Shown here: one piece after another, positions 53,190-63,988 of the stretch
Numbering within the stretch: position 1 is the first letter of the stretch
Layout of the letters: the number at the start of each line of letters is the position of its first letter
NCBI GenBank assembly: GCA_030867875.1
Contig: JAOWCC010000936.1
Coordinates: 77,223,032 to 77,287,031 of the forward strand
DNA length: 64,000 nucleotides
Source: Actinernus sp. WN-2022
Lineage: Eukaryota; Cnidaria; Anthozoa; Actiniaria; Actinernidae
Direction: 5' to 3'
Program-made: the position numbers and the translations under genes
Notes under the pieces: generated by a model
The model's input: only the letters and a program-made list of their open reading frames with translations
What the model was told of the DNA's origin: nothing
The model's database searches: none

Positions 53190-54051
53190 TACAACTCGCA
53201 TTCAGTAGCAATAGCCTGAGAACCGTAATAGAAGCCGAGGAACTTCTTTTTCCTTCTGAATAATTGGTCACAGCCCCATTCCCCACGGGGCGTCTGTTTA
53301 TCTACGATATCCCGATCTTTCCCTCAGTTTCTGCACTGCGACAAGGCGGTGAAAATTTTAAACTGGTGAAAGTAAAGGCGGACAGACTGCCTTTAAAAAC
53401 CGTCAACTCCGACACGGGTCAATACTTTTGAATTATCACCTTCAAATCAAAACAACCGAGCGAACAAACAACACGCTGATATAAAACTATAACAGAAACT
53501 GCCTGATTAATATTGGTATAAGAGCTCTTTTAGATTTTATACCCCCATGTTAAAACTCTTTAAGAGTTGCATGTGGTGGTGATTTTTGAGTAAGTTGCTG
53601 ATTGAAATCAACTTTGATTTCGCAAACATAAATGTTATTGTTTAATCAATTTCGGTTCTTCGGGATCGGAAGAAGGTTCAGGAAATTGGGATCAGTCACG
53701 TGCACGATTCCCTAAACACAATTCCAATGGGCAGTTATATAAAATCTTCCCTGCAATATAATTGACTTTCTGAATGTCTTATGTAAATTCGTATTTCTTG
53801 CATTATTAAAGGTTTTAAGTGTCTTACTCATCTCTTAGAAAAAACGAAAAAGAGATGGTTTAATCTCCCACCTCCGTCCCTCTGATTTCACTGACATAAT
53901 TGTAACCCTCAAACTCTTACGTCCAGGAAATACTTAAGCCTATAAAGCAATGTTTAGAGAAAGCATACTGAATTTCAAATGTTTTTGTCCTCGCCGCGAA
54001 ATACTGATATGTTGTCCTTTTTTTTCCAGGAGGAAATCCACAATCAAGTAC
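53190..54051. other. intergenic, nothing assignable
   Basis: No coding similarity or repeat recognised. Confidence 0.4.
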
Positions 54052-54059
54052 ATGTAAGG

Positions 54060-54216
54060 TACCCTGGATACCAGAGGCTCGAAATCGTCGGGGCGAGCGA
54101 AGCGAGACCAGCTGAAATCAAGTCACGCAAAACAAAACTCCTTCGGGGAATCAAAACTCTTTCGATCGCGGCACATTACCGTATATTCGTACCTGAGCCC
54201 CTCTGGAACCAGGGTA
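54060..54216. mobile_element. 157-bp hAT-like MITE, 8-bp target duplication
   Basis: TIRs TACCCTGGATACCAGAGG and CCTCTGGAACCAGGGTA. ATGTAAGG is duplicated at 54052-54059 and 54217-54224. An 8-bp duplication fits hAT. Lies about 110 bp beyond the MYND gene's polyadenylation signal. Confidence 0.85.
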
Positions 54217-54324
54217 ATGTAAGGAGGCCTCATTCCCACACACAAAAAAACAGCAATAATTCTTAAATACAACGCAACATAATTTGTTGTTTGCTGGATG
54301 AATAAGACATATACTCTTCCATAA

Positions 54325-54330
54325 TTTATT
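54325..54330 (-). promoter_or_regulatory. polyadenylation signal AATAAA of the MYND gene
   Basis: TTTATT on the + strand, 93 bases after the stop codon of the - strand CDS. Confidence 0.6.
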
Positions 54331-54422
54331 CGTCATTCAGACTTAAAACTGTGCATATATTGTTTCACGCAGTATGAAACTTTGTCTGTGCGTGATATGA
54401 TCTTTCGCTGGAATATTTGAGT

Positions 54423-55487
54423 TTACAATGATTTTCTTCGAATGTTTACCCCTATACTATCTTGTACAAAGTTTTTTGGAGGTCCAGAGTAGCCATAATC
54501 CTTACTGTTTTGCGGACTTAGCGTCCTGGAGTGAAAATCTGCATGAAGTGGTACTGTAGTATAGCGAATAACCGCCGGCGTTTTATTTCTGGGAACTGGA
54601 GTTGTTTGTAGGTTTCTGCCAACGACTATTGCAATGTTAATAACAAATTCATGAATGGGTGAATAACCTGATACGACTTCAAGAAGTTGCTTTTGATACT
54701 TCGAAAACACCCCGGCCTCTTTGATTTCTTTAATCGATGAATAACTGGGTATATTTCTCGGGTTGCTGAAAAACTCTTTGCCAGTTTTCACGAATAATTC
54801 CGCCGCTGTGGGAGACAGAAAAATCACCATTAGCGCTCCGCGTCCTTTTAGCATGAAACCCTTTCTCGTAATCTCTGACAGATATAGGTGTATTTCAGGC
54901 GACTTTCGACAGATCCAGACTATAGAATTCATATGACAGTCGATTCTACCGTACTGGCAATCCAGTCTATGTTCTGGCCAGTGCAATTTTCTGCATTCTG
55001 GTGAGCAATAGTGTGTAAAACACGATGAACAAGACTTAAATGTCAGCTCCACGATCCCTAAAAGCTCCTCTTTTTTCTGACAGTGCGGGTTCACGCAAAC
55101 GAATACTTTTTTCTCCATCATTCGCGGTGGTTTCGGAGGGATGACTCTGGGTGGTTTAGGCGGTGGTTCTTTGGTCGTATGGCGTCTTGGGAGCGTGCTG
55201 GATTTTGTTTTCTCATCCTGTGTATTTTCGTTCGAGTTGATATCAAGATTAAGCGAATTCATCCTCAGCAATTTATCGCTCTTGCTACACTGGCCTCCTA
55301 GTTGACGATCTGTTGGTGTCACTGCTCCGTTCATGCCTCTGTAATCTGCAGCCATCCTTAAATTATTATGAAGTTTTGACGGGGATATCGGTAGTATGTC
55401 GCTATAATCGGGAGAGCGGCGATTTGAATGACTACAACCACCCTTCCCGGCACAAACATACATCATAGTAACACTCTGTTGACTCAC
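54423..55487 (-). CDS. MYND-type zinc-finger protein, intronless
   Basis: 354 codons, single exon, start Met at 55487. The N-terminal ~110 residues are polar and probably disordered and contain a proline-rich segment (KEPPPKPPRVIPPKPPRMME) with two PxxP motifs that could bind SH3 domains. Next comes a MYND-type Cys/His cluster at about residues 128-175: CVNPHCQ, CSSCFTHYC, ECRKLHWPEHRLDC, matching C-x4-C...CxxC...YC-x3-C...HxxxC. The C-terminal ~180 residues look globular (VWICRKSPEIHLYLSEITRK, KGRGALMVIFLSPTAAELFV) but match no family I know. MYND fingers bind proline-rich peptides and act in transcriptional or signalling adaptors. The N-terminus MSQQSVTMMY has a second Met at residue 8, so the exact start is not certain. 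Specific orthology not assigned. Confidence 0.85.
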   Translation of the reverse strand: MSQQSVTMMYVCAGKGGCSHSNRRSPDYSDILPISPSKLHNNLRMAADYRGMNGAVTPTDRQLGGQCSKSDKLLRMNSLNLDINSNENTQDEKTKSSTLPRRHTTKEPPPKPPRVIPPKPPRMMEKKVFVCVNPHCQKKEELLGIVELTFKSCSSCFTHYCSPECRKLHWPEHRLDCQYGRIDCHMNSIVWICRKSPEIHLYLSEITRKGFMLKGRGALMVIFLSPTAAELFVKTGKEFFSNPRNIPSYSSIKEIKEAGVFSKYQKQLLEVVSGYSPIHEFVINIAIVVGRNLQTTPVPRNKTPAVIRYTTVPLHADFHSRTLSPQNSKDYGYSGPPKNFVQDSIGVNIRRKSL

Positions 55488-56660
55488 GGAATATGGTTAG
55501 TTCTGTATTCGTGACGGGCTCTCAGGGAGCGACTAGCGAGACTAAACATTACAAATTTCATCGCGTCTTCAAAAAAACACGGCAGCTGTTGTTGGACCTG
55601 GCACTTGATTGGCAGCACGTATTAGGATGTTCACACCCGCCAATCATATTACTAATACCCTGTAAAATCATTAATCCTGCTACGAGAGCACAATGGCTTT
55701 TGTTCCGCTAAACGACGGTTCAGTTTATTTATAAAGTGATTAATTTGACCCCTGGGGGAGGGGAACAGAGCGAGAGCTTAGAGAGAAAAAAGGGAGAGTC
55801 AAGCTTTTTAAACGCTGTGGCTCGCTCAAGAAATAAACGAAATGGTGCCCCGTTAAACTTTTGATTGACTTCCAAGTCATACGATATAACATTTGTGTAA
55901 TTATGTAGTTTTAAACGCGGAAAACTGAACGTGAGATAAAGGCCAGGTGACTGACGTAATGCTGAGCACAAAACCTGAAGAGGAAATTATTCAGCTTCAA
56001 CGAGACCGAGATTTTAAGCAATTTAAAATTTGCATATGTAGAAACTCATAATATTTCTCAGTTTTCGACAACATTTTCTGCGTCGTTATGACGTCACTGG
56101 TCAGAGAAATAATGTTACTTATTGTAGCAATAAACTAATGTTACTTATTATAGCAACAAACTAGCATAGAAAGCCTGGTAATCAAAGTCTGTTTGTTTGT
56201 GTAGATAACTTAGTAAGTCTCTCAGCAAAAGCTGGACAAAAACAAAGGTTTCTTTCTTTCTTTGATATATTGCTGTTTTGGCTCATATCCGACAGAGCTC
56301 CTTGAATGTTTCCAAGTCAGTGAATCATAACGAGTTGGTGACGATTGAGTGTTAATTGTCTTGGCCACTTGAACTCTCTTAACGTACAAAATTTTGCCTT
56401 TTCAGAGTTATTCGAGAGTTGAGAAAACAAACGTGCTAGGCCAACCAACTTGTAATTTCACCGTAGATTTTTTCAGCTTTTTTAGGCTTTTTATGCTCAT
56501 ATCATCATAACTATCTATCTAAAATGTACCCTGTTGAACCTTCCTAAGTATGCTACGACGACTCAACAGGCAGTTTGCAGTATGAGGTCATTCGACTACA
56601 ACTACCAGTACGACATTTTTGCACGGATTCGTTTGTTGTGACGCCTATTCAATTTTTTCA
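55488..56660. other. upstream region of the MYND gene and intergenic
   Basis: No coding trace. A small direct duplication TAATGTTACTTATT(G/A)TAGCAA(T/C)AAACTA at 56112-56163. Promoter elements not identified. Confidence 0.4.
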
Positions 56661-56668
56661 CCCGGTAG

Positions 56669-56764
56669 CCATCTCGGATTGAAAACGAGGCAATCCTTCT
56701 GATATCCCTCAGTGCGAGGCTAATCTAGCAAAAACAACGGATTGCCTCGCTTTCAATCCAAGAT
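56669..56764. mobile_element. 96-bp foldback MITE
   Basis: ATCTCGGATTGAAAACGAGG then CAATCC pairs with GGATTGCCTCGCTTTCAATC then CAAGAT. Confidence 0.75.
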
Positions 56765-56835
56765 CGAAGTCACAGTCCGTTATGGGTATATGTAGTTATG
56801 TTATGAAATCATGTTATGGGTATATGGGTATGTTA

Positions 56836-56968
56836 TGGGTATATACTTCATGGTAGTGTTTCGTTCCATATAGTCTCCGGCTGCATAATCATTTTCTCTA
56901 CTGTTTTACAATATGATATATGCAGGGAGACTATATGGAACGAAACACTACCATGAAGTATATACCCC
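56836..56968. mobile_element. 133-bp foldback MITE
   Basis: GTATATACTTCATGGTAGTG and TTTCGTTCCATATAGTCTCC form the left arm; the right arm (56920-56966) is the complement. GTTATGGGTATAT is repeated several times just upstream (56780-56840). Confidence 0.8.
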
Positions 56969-57247
56969 GAGTTATGTTACTCGTGGACAGTTCCATAATT
57001 ATTTTACAGTCGAGCTCTCTCAATAGACAAAATTCGCTTCCCTCAATGTTGTCCCAATACAGAACACGTGCAGGAGGGCTCCTCCACGTGATATCTCTTC
57101 AGGGAGCTTTGTGGTGGAGTTCAAGAAACCTAAGAGAAAGAGAAACAATGAAACATTTGTCAAGGGCGTAGTCAGGTAATCACTGAGGTAATCACTGAGG
57201 TCTGAGCCCACCGCCGTTTGTTATATACTTCACTTGTCACACACTTG

Positions 57248-57418
57248 TCACACTTCCGATATATACTTCACTTGGCACGTATAAAGGCTTCAATATGAGA
57301 CTCCGGGATAAATTAAATTTATCATTTTCTCAGATAATCGAATAAATTTAATTTACCCCGACTGAACTTCATATTGAAGCCTTTGTGCATGACAAATGAA
57401 GTATTGCTGGCTTTCACT
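57248..57418. mobile_element. ~170-bp foldback MITE
   Basis: ATACTTCACTTGGCACGTAT then AAAGGCTTCAATATGA pairs with TCATATTGAAGCCTTTGTGC then ATGACAAATGAAGTAT; inner TAAATTAAATTTA pair. Confidence 0.75.
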
Positions 57419-58200
57419 GACGTCATAGCCACCGTGTTGGTCGTTAGCTTCTTTTGTTGGGCCACCAACATGGCCGCCATGCCCTTTGTCATTTGAAACT
57501 CTGGGGATTGAATGAAAACCAGCAATAAATCGAAAGTGGGCTGACTAGGGCCATCACTCGTCAAAGAAAAATAACAGCGGCTGTTTTTAATTTTTTTGCA
57601 GTTGTGTCAGTAACAACGGTCATAACTAACTTATTATGCGTCAATGTTTAGCTTTCGGCCAAGTCGCTCTCACCTGAAACCCTAAAACATTTCATTGAAT
57701 TGAATCTACAGAAAGTTCTTATAAATCAAAACCGTTTAACACCTGAGAATCTTCAAACTCTAGTAACTCTCAGCCGCTTAGTTCTTATTTCCCTGACTAT
57801 CTTATAGAATATAGACCAGCAAAGGAGAAAATTATAGTTTTTTCTGTTGTGTAGATGAATGAGTAACGAGAGAGACAAACAAGAACAGAGTTCACAATAG
57901 CGATGCGCTTACATTTGACAACAGATTTTTGTCATTAGGTGTATTTTTTGTGAATTATTTTTAGATGGTTTGTTAATTATTATATGAGCCATCAAAAAAC
58001 GTATCTTATTACGTCATCAGTAAATAGCGGTCTACAGTTCTTCATGCACCAATCGGCACTCAGTTGACGACATTGACCTTGCCATTAACTACTTTAGAAA
58101 TATAAATTAGTCTTTTATTACGACAACCATCATGTGGCTGCTAATTACAACGGGCCCCACGCACAGGTAACCGTTAGAGCATATTAATTTAGTAAAGAGT
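57419..58200. other. intergenic; dispersed repeat near the left
   Basis: 57440-57540 (CCACCAACATGGC, GGGCATGGCGG-type, ATTCAATCCCCAGAG complement) is an inverted match to 33590-33730. Otherwise nothing assignable. Confidence 0.4.
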
Positions 58201-58267
58201 TGAGGGAAACCGGAAGTCGGCCAATGTTTGCTCTCATCAGCTATATTTGGTGAGGGAAACCGGAAGT
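58201..58267 (+). promoter_or_regulatory. duplicated ETS-like sites
   Basis: TGAGGGAAACCGGAAGT occurs at 58201-58217 and 58251-58267. CCGGAAGT is the ETS-family core. A 75-codon frame starts at 58356 but has no recognisable domain. Confidence 0.4.
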
Positions 58268-58944
58268 ACATCTAGTCTCAGTATATATTCAAGTGCCTTT
58301 ATATGAAACCTTGGTAGAAATTTAATATTGCCCAGTTTCTGGGATTTCAATTTCTATGTTTCTGGTAACACTTCAGTCAGTGCCACTGACAGCTTTATCT
58401 GCTTGTTCTTTACCATATGCTCTGCCTTCGAACGTTTTTCCTTCTTTCCTCCTTTTTTCTCCTCTTTCTGCGACTCTTCTCTTCAGCAGCAATGGCGTCA
58501 CAGCTGAAACGGCTACTCAGAAAGACAGTGTAAATGGCAATGCTCAAACCCTTAATCTCAAGCCTGACTGGTCGCACTATTAACCACTATAGACATAGAC
58601 AAACGTTATTTAGACACATAATCTCGTCATATTGCATGCTCTTCCCGAGCGCTGTATGTGTAATTAAAGTAATTACGATAAATATATATACAATCTTAAA
58701 AAGCTGCGCTTGAGGAATTCAGTATTCGGTTTTGGTGCCCTGAGGTGCGATATGCTCCCTTGAGTTTTATACGAGTGGACTTCGTTAACTTTAATGAACA
58801 ATTTAGTTAGCCGATAATCTGGGGCGTTTCCTTTAAGTATTTTGCTCATAATCGCAAGTTTTAGATTACGCTGCCGTTCCTCGAGCGTTAACCATCCTAG
58901 CCTATCAATCACATCCCTAGAGCGTTAACCATCCTACAACCTTC

Positions 58945-59320
58945 GCCATTTAAGTACGGACCGCCCGACAAAATAAGGCTATTCCGAACACTGAACGAAC
59001 TCCTCTGACACATCGCAGGCATTTTTTATGACTTCGCTTGTCCCCCCTCCCCCTTCACAATGTTGGGATAGAAAGGCAACATTTCGGTCTTCTCGAAAAC
59101 CAACATTGAAATGGGGGAGGGGGATTGTGTTAAAAATAGCCGGAAATTGCTGAAGAGGTCCGACTTAAATGGCAGGGGTTGTCTGAGCGAACGACACCCA
59201 CGTCCAGGGCATTTAATTAGCTTCAGTAGATTGTGCCAGCTTTTTGAAATGGGGGAGGGGGATTGTGTTAAAAATAGCCGGAAATTGCTGAAGAGGTCCG
59301 ACTTAAATGGCAGGGGTTGT
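58945..59320. repeat. insertion in LINE with 139-bp direct repeat
   Basis: GAAATGGGGGAGGGGGATTG followed by TGTTAAAAATAGCCGGAAAT is present at 59107 and 59246. The LINE target segment CCTATCAATCACATCCCTAG is present on both sides (58896 and 59322), a duplication of about 26 bp. Confidence 0.7.
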
Positions 59321-59799
59321 AGCCTATCAATCACATCCCTAGAGCGTGTCTCGTAACCACATCGAGTAATGATTCTTGCCGCGCGGTTTTGAAGTTTTTG
59401 AAGACTATCACGAGAGACCTTGCCGCAAGTGTCCCACACAGGGGAACAATAATCAAAGTGTCACTGAACGATTGAGTGGTATATCTGAGTCAGAGTATCC
59501 CTGGGTACTAAATCGCGAATACGCCGTAATGCACCCAGGCCTTCCAAAACCTTTTTTCTTAATGACAGTAATATGCGACTTCCAACTTAGGTTTTCGTCG
59601 ATGATAACACCTAATGACTTAGTTTCTTTTATGTGTTTGAGCTGCGCACTATCTATAGTAACAGTGGGATCTGTAATTAATTTACTCACTCGATTCCGTG
59701 ATGCCACAACTACTGATATTCGCTTTTCACGACATTAAGGCTGATAAATGAAAAAGTGTCCGAAGACTACTGCAATGCTGATCAAATACAACGCCGGCT

Positions 59800-59990
59800 T
59801 GTCGAGGTTTATACGATATTTCGGCTGGCCAGTACCATCCTTCAGGTTTATTTTTATACAGTAGAGGTCACAAATGGATACAAGGCTTATATAAATTGTT
59901 AATTACGTTACTATGAGCGGAAATTACAAAATCGATGACATATGTTTATACAATAGTAACACATAAAAGGAAATAACGAAATAGGTTTGA
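59800..59990 (-). mobile_element. Penelope-like terminal fragment
   Basis: ATACGATATTTCGGCTGGCC then AGTACCATCCTTCAGG matches the Penelope-like end near 45815-45862. Confidence 0.55.
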
Positions 59991-60155
59991 AAAGATTGTG
60001 CAGATACGAAACGGTGAAATTACATGAAATTGGACCCAAATTGGACCCAAATTGGACCGTTGTGGTACTCCACACATCACCTCCCTACTGTCTAATAGCA
60101 CTCCATTCACGAAACAGCCTCTCAAATATGGCCTGGATCTGCTACATAACATTTT

Positions 60156-61043
60156 GATATATGAACGGTATGTTACTTGAGTTAGGTTGTGATAATCTTA
60201 CTTTCCCGGTCACCTGAGGAGGAGGGGAGGAGGAGGGGGTGGGGGGCGTTAAATTTGTTTTGCCACATTGGGAGGGGGGGGGGGGGGGAAGAGGACCGAA
60301 AATTGTGAAAAGTTGGCAAGAAGGGCTCCGAAAATTTCATGCTTCCAATTTCAATATCCTCATCCCTCCATCGTCATATTAAATGAACCAGTCCTTCCCT
60401 TATGCCTGACTAAGACAGGAAAAAATAATGTTCACGCTCCAAATTTAGTTTTTATTGCACAAAATATCTCGAGGAAGACATATTTAATATCTATTTTTTC
60501 ACTTCATAGGTACTTTAAGGTACACGTAAAATGTTGGATAAACATAAATGATGCTGTTTTAACCTGGTGTATATTTTCAGGAGTAAACTATAAAGGGTAG
60601 ATAACTATGTATATAACAATCGTGGCACTGACGAAGGACAACGTTTATCGTCCACGCAAGAGGTAGGCACAATTCTATTGTTCAGATGCAATTTGCTTTC
60701 TCCACTTTAGTATTTTCTGTTTTTCATACTGACAACTCATCAACCCTTAAATGAGAAATTTCTGAAATCAAATCTACTAAAAATGCATTTTAAAGGTACA
60801 TTTCTTTTGTGTGTAAACATTTCGTCCAGTCAGAAGAGTCCAAGACAATAACGAAGAAAACGTTCAATTTAAAAATGTTCCCATATTGAAAGTTCGTCAT
60901 ATTAAATGTTATGAGTGTTTTCACTTGATGCAATTCAAATCTGTTTACATAGATTTTAGAACTACACGCGAACAGTTTGGTGGCAGTTTGCGCCGGATAG
61001 CCATCAAGCCATCGCAAACTGTTTGCGACTGTTTGCGATGGCT
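60156..61043. other. intergenic with G-rich tract
   Basis: GGAGGAGGGGAGGAGGAGGG at 60218 and an 18-base G run at about 60271-60288. A small hairpin AGCCATCGCAAAC / GTTTGCGATGGCT lies at 61007-61043. Confidence 0.45.
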
Positions 61044-61046
61044 TTA

Positions 61047-61617
61047 TGTGGGTATCAGCGGCCATCCCGAGGGGGCGGCCCCCGGGCAACCCACGGGCAA
61101 CCCAGGGGCTTAGCAGGGGATTTGTAGCAAAGACATGCCCCACACGCGGGGCATTAGAGCGCTTTTGCATTTTCGTCAAAATACCCCGGGGACATAACCA
61201 CGGGGTTTGCACGTAATCTGCTGTCACAACGTTCAGCGGTTTTCGCCACAGGACTCGCTCGATCGATCGACGTTCTTCGATTTCTTTGTCCTTGAGGTAA
61301 GTCATATCATTATCATTCAAATTAAGAGATTAAATTAAGCCATCCACTGTCGGAAGACAGAACAAAGAAATAAAGGATAATATTTGTATAAAACTATTAA
61401 GATTTTTGACACTTCTATAAAAACGTTTAGCTTCTAATACTTATAATATGTTGCCCAGGTTGCCCCAGGGGTGGGGGTATTCTCTGCTATTATGTTCCAG
61501 TTGGCTTCGACTGTACACCCACCCGAGGGTTTTTAGCATGTATTTGTCATGGCTGCTGTGACAAATGCCCCTGGGTGCCCGGGGGCCGCCCCTTCGGGAT
61601 GGCCGCTGATACCCGCA
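61047..61617. mobile_element. 571-bp MITE, TTA target duplication
   Basis: TIRs of about 41 bp: TGTGGGTATCAGCGGCCATC at 61047 and complement ending GATACCCGCA at 61617, GC-rich inside (GGGGCGGCCCCCGGG). TTA at 61044-61046 and 61618-61620. Class PIF/Harbinger or ISL2EU by target size. Confidence 0.8.
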
Positions 61618-61620
61618 TTA

Positions 61621-62224
61621 CGACGACAGCATAAAACAATAGTATTCGTTACCAATAAATGCACGTGAAAATGCACGGAAGCCTCACGGAACTCTGTCCT
61701 CATCATATTAGGCACCTAATAAAGGCAACTAAAAGAAATTGTGAACTCCAAATTTCGGGAGAAAACACTTTTCTACATTCCGTCGTCACAGCCGTCGTCG
61801 TCACAAATGCCGTCTATATGAAGATACCGCGGCCCACAAACCAAGGGCTCACTGTTGCTAACGCTTGGCGTCACGAGCATTCAGTGATGCGAATCGCGGA
61901 AGCATGAGGGAATTTTGTGTCAACACTGCAACTGCATATTTATACTTCGATCGCCAAAATTATACTCGCTTCAGGTCTTGATTGTCTCTTCTTCGGAGTG
62001 CATAACTCTTCAGATACCTTGGAAACATGTTAACATAAACTAACATTGTGATAGCAACCCGCGGTATATGATCAGGCGATCAGATCAACAGTTCGAACCC
62101 GAAACTAGGATGAACAAATTGCATACAAGGAACCAGTCTGGGGAATATATGGTGGACTATTTAACGTCTTTACAACACTTCTAACAGGTCAAGAACTTCG
62201 TTATACCAAATCTCAAAAACGATT
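61621..62224 (+). other. upstream region of the Ig-domain gene
   Basis: No repeat recognised. Probably contains the promoter and 5' UTR; no TATA box that I trust. Confidence 0.4.
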
Positions 62225-62294
62225 ATGCAGAACGTCTTCGTTTGGGGTTTTGTTGTAGCGTCTTTGGTATTTTCAACTGCAACTGCAAGCCTGA
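62225..62294 (+). CDS. Ig-gene exon 1 (signal peptide)
   Basis: ATG 62225 through CTG A, donor GTAAGT at 62295. 23 codons plus one base; hydrophobic core VFVWGFVVASLVF. Confidence 0.8.
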
Positions 62295-63988
62295 GTAAGT
62301 AATTGAGTGCCTCTGTTATTTGTATACCCGTTTCTTCACATCTGTGTTTATCAATATCTAAATATGTCTCTCGATCGTTCGAGATCTTAGTCCGGATTCT
62401 GCACTTGAGATAGAAGGTTTTGTGGTAGCCTGAATAGGAGACGGCTGAAATTCAGGCTAGTTTTGTGGATATTTTGTGCAACAATTAATTGGTTCTACAC
62501 TATTAATGATTGATTGTTCTGCATTAATCGAGTTTATATCGAACTTGGTCAAATTACAGCAGGAATTGTCTTGTCGTTGATAAAGAGCTTTTATAGATGT
62601 TTGTTCGCACATATTATTAGATTCATAGGTTTCTGCCTTCCAGTGATTATAAGAAAAAAAATTAACAGACTGTATAATAGTTTTCTTGCCAAATGTTTTC
62701 GCATTAATAGTTAATTCAGATGAAGCCTGTGAATACGGGCGCGAGCTTATTAGTTCTATAACAATATACCATGCAGCTGTCGAGCGCTAACCAGCTATTG
62801 AATTGTTTCCTTTAAAGCCATATTTAAATAGCAATATTTTCACAAAACCTGTTTGAATGGATATAAGAACTTATGGAAAAAAGGTGATTTTTTGTGATTG
62901 AGTTATACTAGGTATATTACATGTATAAATGGTAGATTTTAAAAGTTATTTATCACTAGTTTACATATAATTGTGGCAATTAAGACATCAGGAGAGCTAG
63001 CAAAAGGATTCAAGGCATCTACTCTATTTAACAATTAGATGGTGAGCTTGAGGTTTCTATCTGAGACATTATAAATTCACAAATACAATACATATACATA
63101 CATGACTATAGATTCATGATACCACAGACTGTATGTTTTTGCCTACTAAACTTAGCTAATGTAATACATCTACACAGGCTTCACTGTTGAACCATCTGAT
63201 GCCGTGGTCTCGATAGGACAGTCACTCACCCTCAACTGTCAAGCAACAGACAGTAGTGGTGGCACAGTCAGAATAAACTGGAAGAAGGATTCCCATTGGC
63301 TAGTGGATCCCACAAATAAGCCATGGAGACAACTTCATAATAATTCGCTGTATTATCAAAGTATTAGTGCACAGGATATAGGGGTGTTCAAGTGTGGTGC
63401 TATTGCTACCGGTAGTAACATTAAATACAGCAGAACTGCCAATGTACAACTAGCATGTAAGTATGAAATTGAAGCTAGCCAATTATCACATAGCAGTAAA
63501 TATGAGTTGATTGTTGAATACTATACTTGTAATATTAAGGAAGTCTAGCTTTTTAAATTTCCATTTTCAATTAAGATTGTTAGATAAAATAGTGTGTGTT
63601 TACATTATACAGTACATAACTGCAGGTTTCTAACTTGATGTAAAAACCTATTTTTCACTGTCAACAGATATCAGTGCAGTGTTCTCGTCATCGCCTATAA
63701 ACCGCACAAAAAGAGTTGGGAACTTAGAGACTCATTTCGCATGTGTTACTGGAGACAGCCTTCCATTTGCCACTGTGTACTGGGAAAAAGATGGCAAAAG
63801 ACTAACTGGATACCAGACAACATCAATGCTCATTTCAGGGCCAAACCCTAATGTTAAATGGACGTCATCAAGTCTGTCAGTCAGAAACATTAGTTTTGCA
63901 AGTGCTGGTTTCTATAGTTGTGTTGCTGTTAACCCATTATTGCCCAGTAAACCAAAGAAAAGTGATGCAGCCTACCTTCACATTCTGC
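62225..63988 (+). CDS. Ig-superfamily receptor or adhesion protein, 5' part (continues past window)
   Basis: Three exons: 62225-62294, 63178-63456, 63668-63988, all joined in phase 1 with AG/GT junctions; the last ends at donor GTAAGC near the window edge. Exon 1 encodes a signal peptide (MQNVFVWGFVVASLVFSTAT, cleavage likely after ATA). Exon 2 encodes one Ig domain: LTLNCQA (first Cys), INWKKD (core Trp), DIGVFKCG (DxGxFxC). Exon 3 encodes a second: THFACVTG, VYWEKDGK, FASAGFYSCVA. Symmetric phase-1 exons, one Ig domain each, are typical of receptor genes. Likely secreted or a type I membrane protein. The linker (SRTANVQLAYISAV) recalls PTK7/Off-track pseudokinases, but the distinguishing part lies beyond the window. 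Confidence 0.85.
63178..63456 (+). CDS. Ig-gene exon 2 (Ig domain 1)
   Basis: Acceptor tctacacag ends 63177; donor T/GTAAGT at 63457. 279 bases, phase 1 to phase 1. Includes N-glycosylation sequon NNS. Confidence 0.88.
63668..63988 (+). CDS. Ig-gene exon 3 (Ig domain 2)
   Basis: Acceptor gtcaacag ends 63667; donor C/GTAAGC at 63989. 321 bases, phase 1 to phase 1. Sequons NRT and NIS. Reading through the donor gives a stop within three codons, supporting the splice. Confidence 0.88.

Larger units (their letters stand above)
58670..60155 (-). mobile_element. CR1/L2-type LINE relic with internal insertions
   Basis: On the - strand in order: YLRGCFVNGVLLDSREVMCG then VPQ (60060-60130); after an inserted Penelope-like piece, SRNRVSKLITDPTVTIDSAQ and KSLGVIIDENLSWKSHI (59560-59707); WDTCGKVSRDSLQKLQNRAA and RIITRCGYETRSRDVIDRL (59340-59440); RLGWLTLEERQRNLKLAIMS, APKPNTEFLKRSF (58690-58912). 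All are LINE RT motifs in the right order. Interrupted at 58930-59320 and about 59770-59990. Confidence 0.85.

Noticed and set aside
58356..58583. 75-codon plus-strand ORF downstream of ETS-like sites
   Set aside because: Ser/Leu/Phe-rich without a domain; not enough support to call a gene.
60790..61320. 176-codon minus-strand ORF
   Set aside because: It starts inside the MITE at 61047-61617, runs through its terminal repeat and continues into flanking DNA, so it is unlikely to be one gene. The first ~80 codons could be a decayed element ORF.
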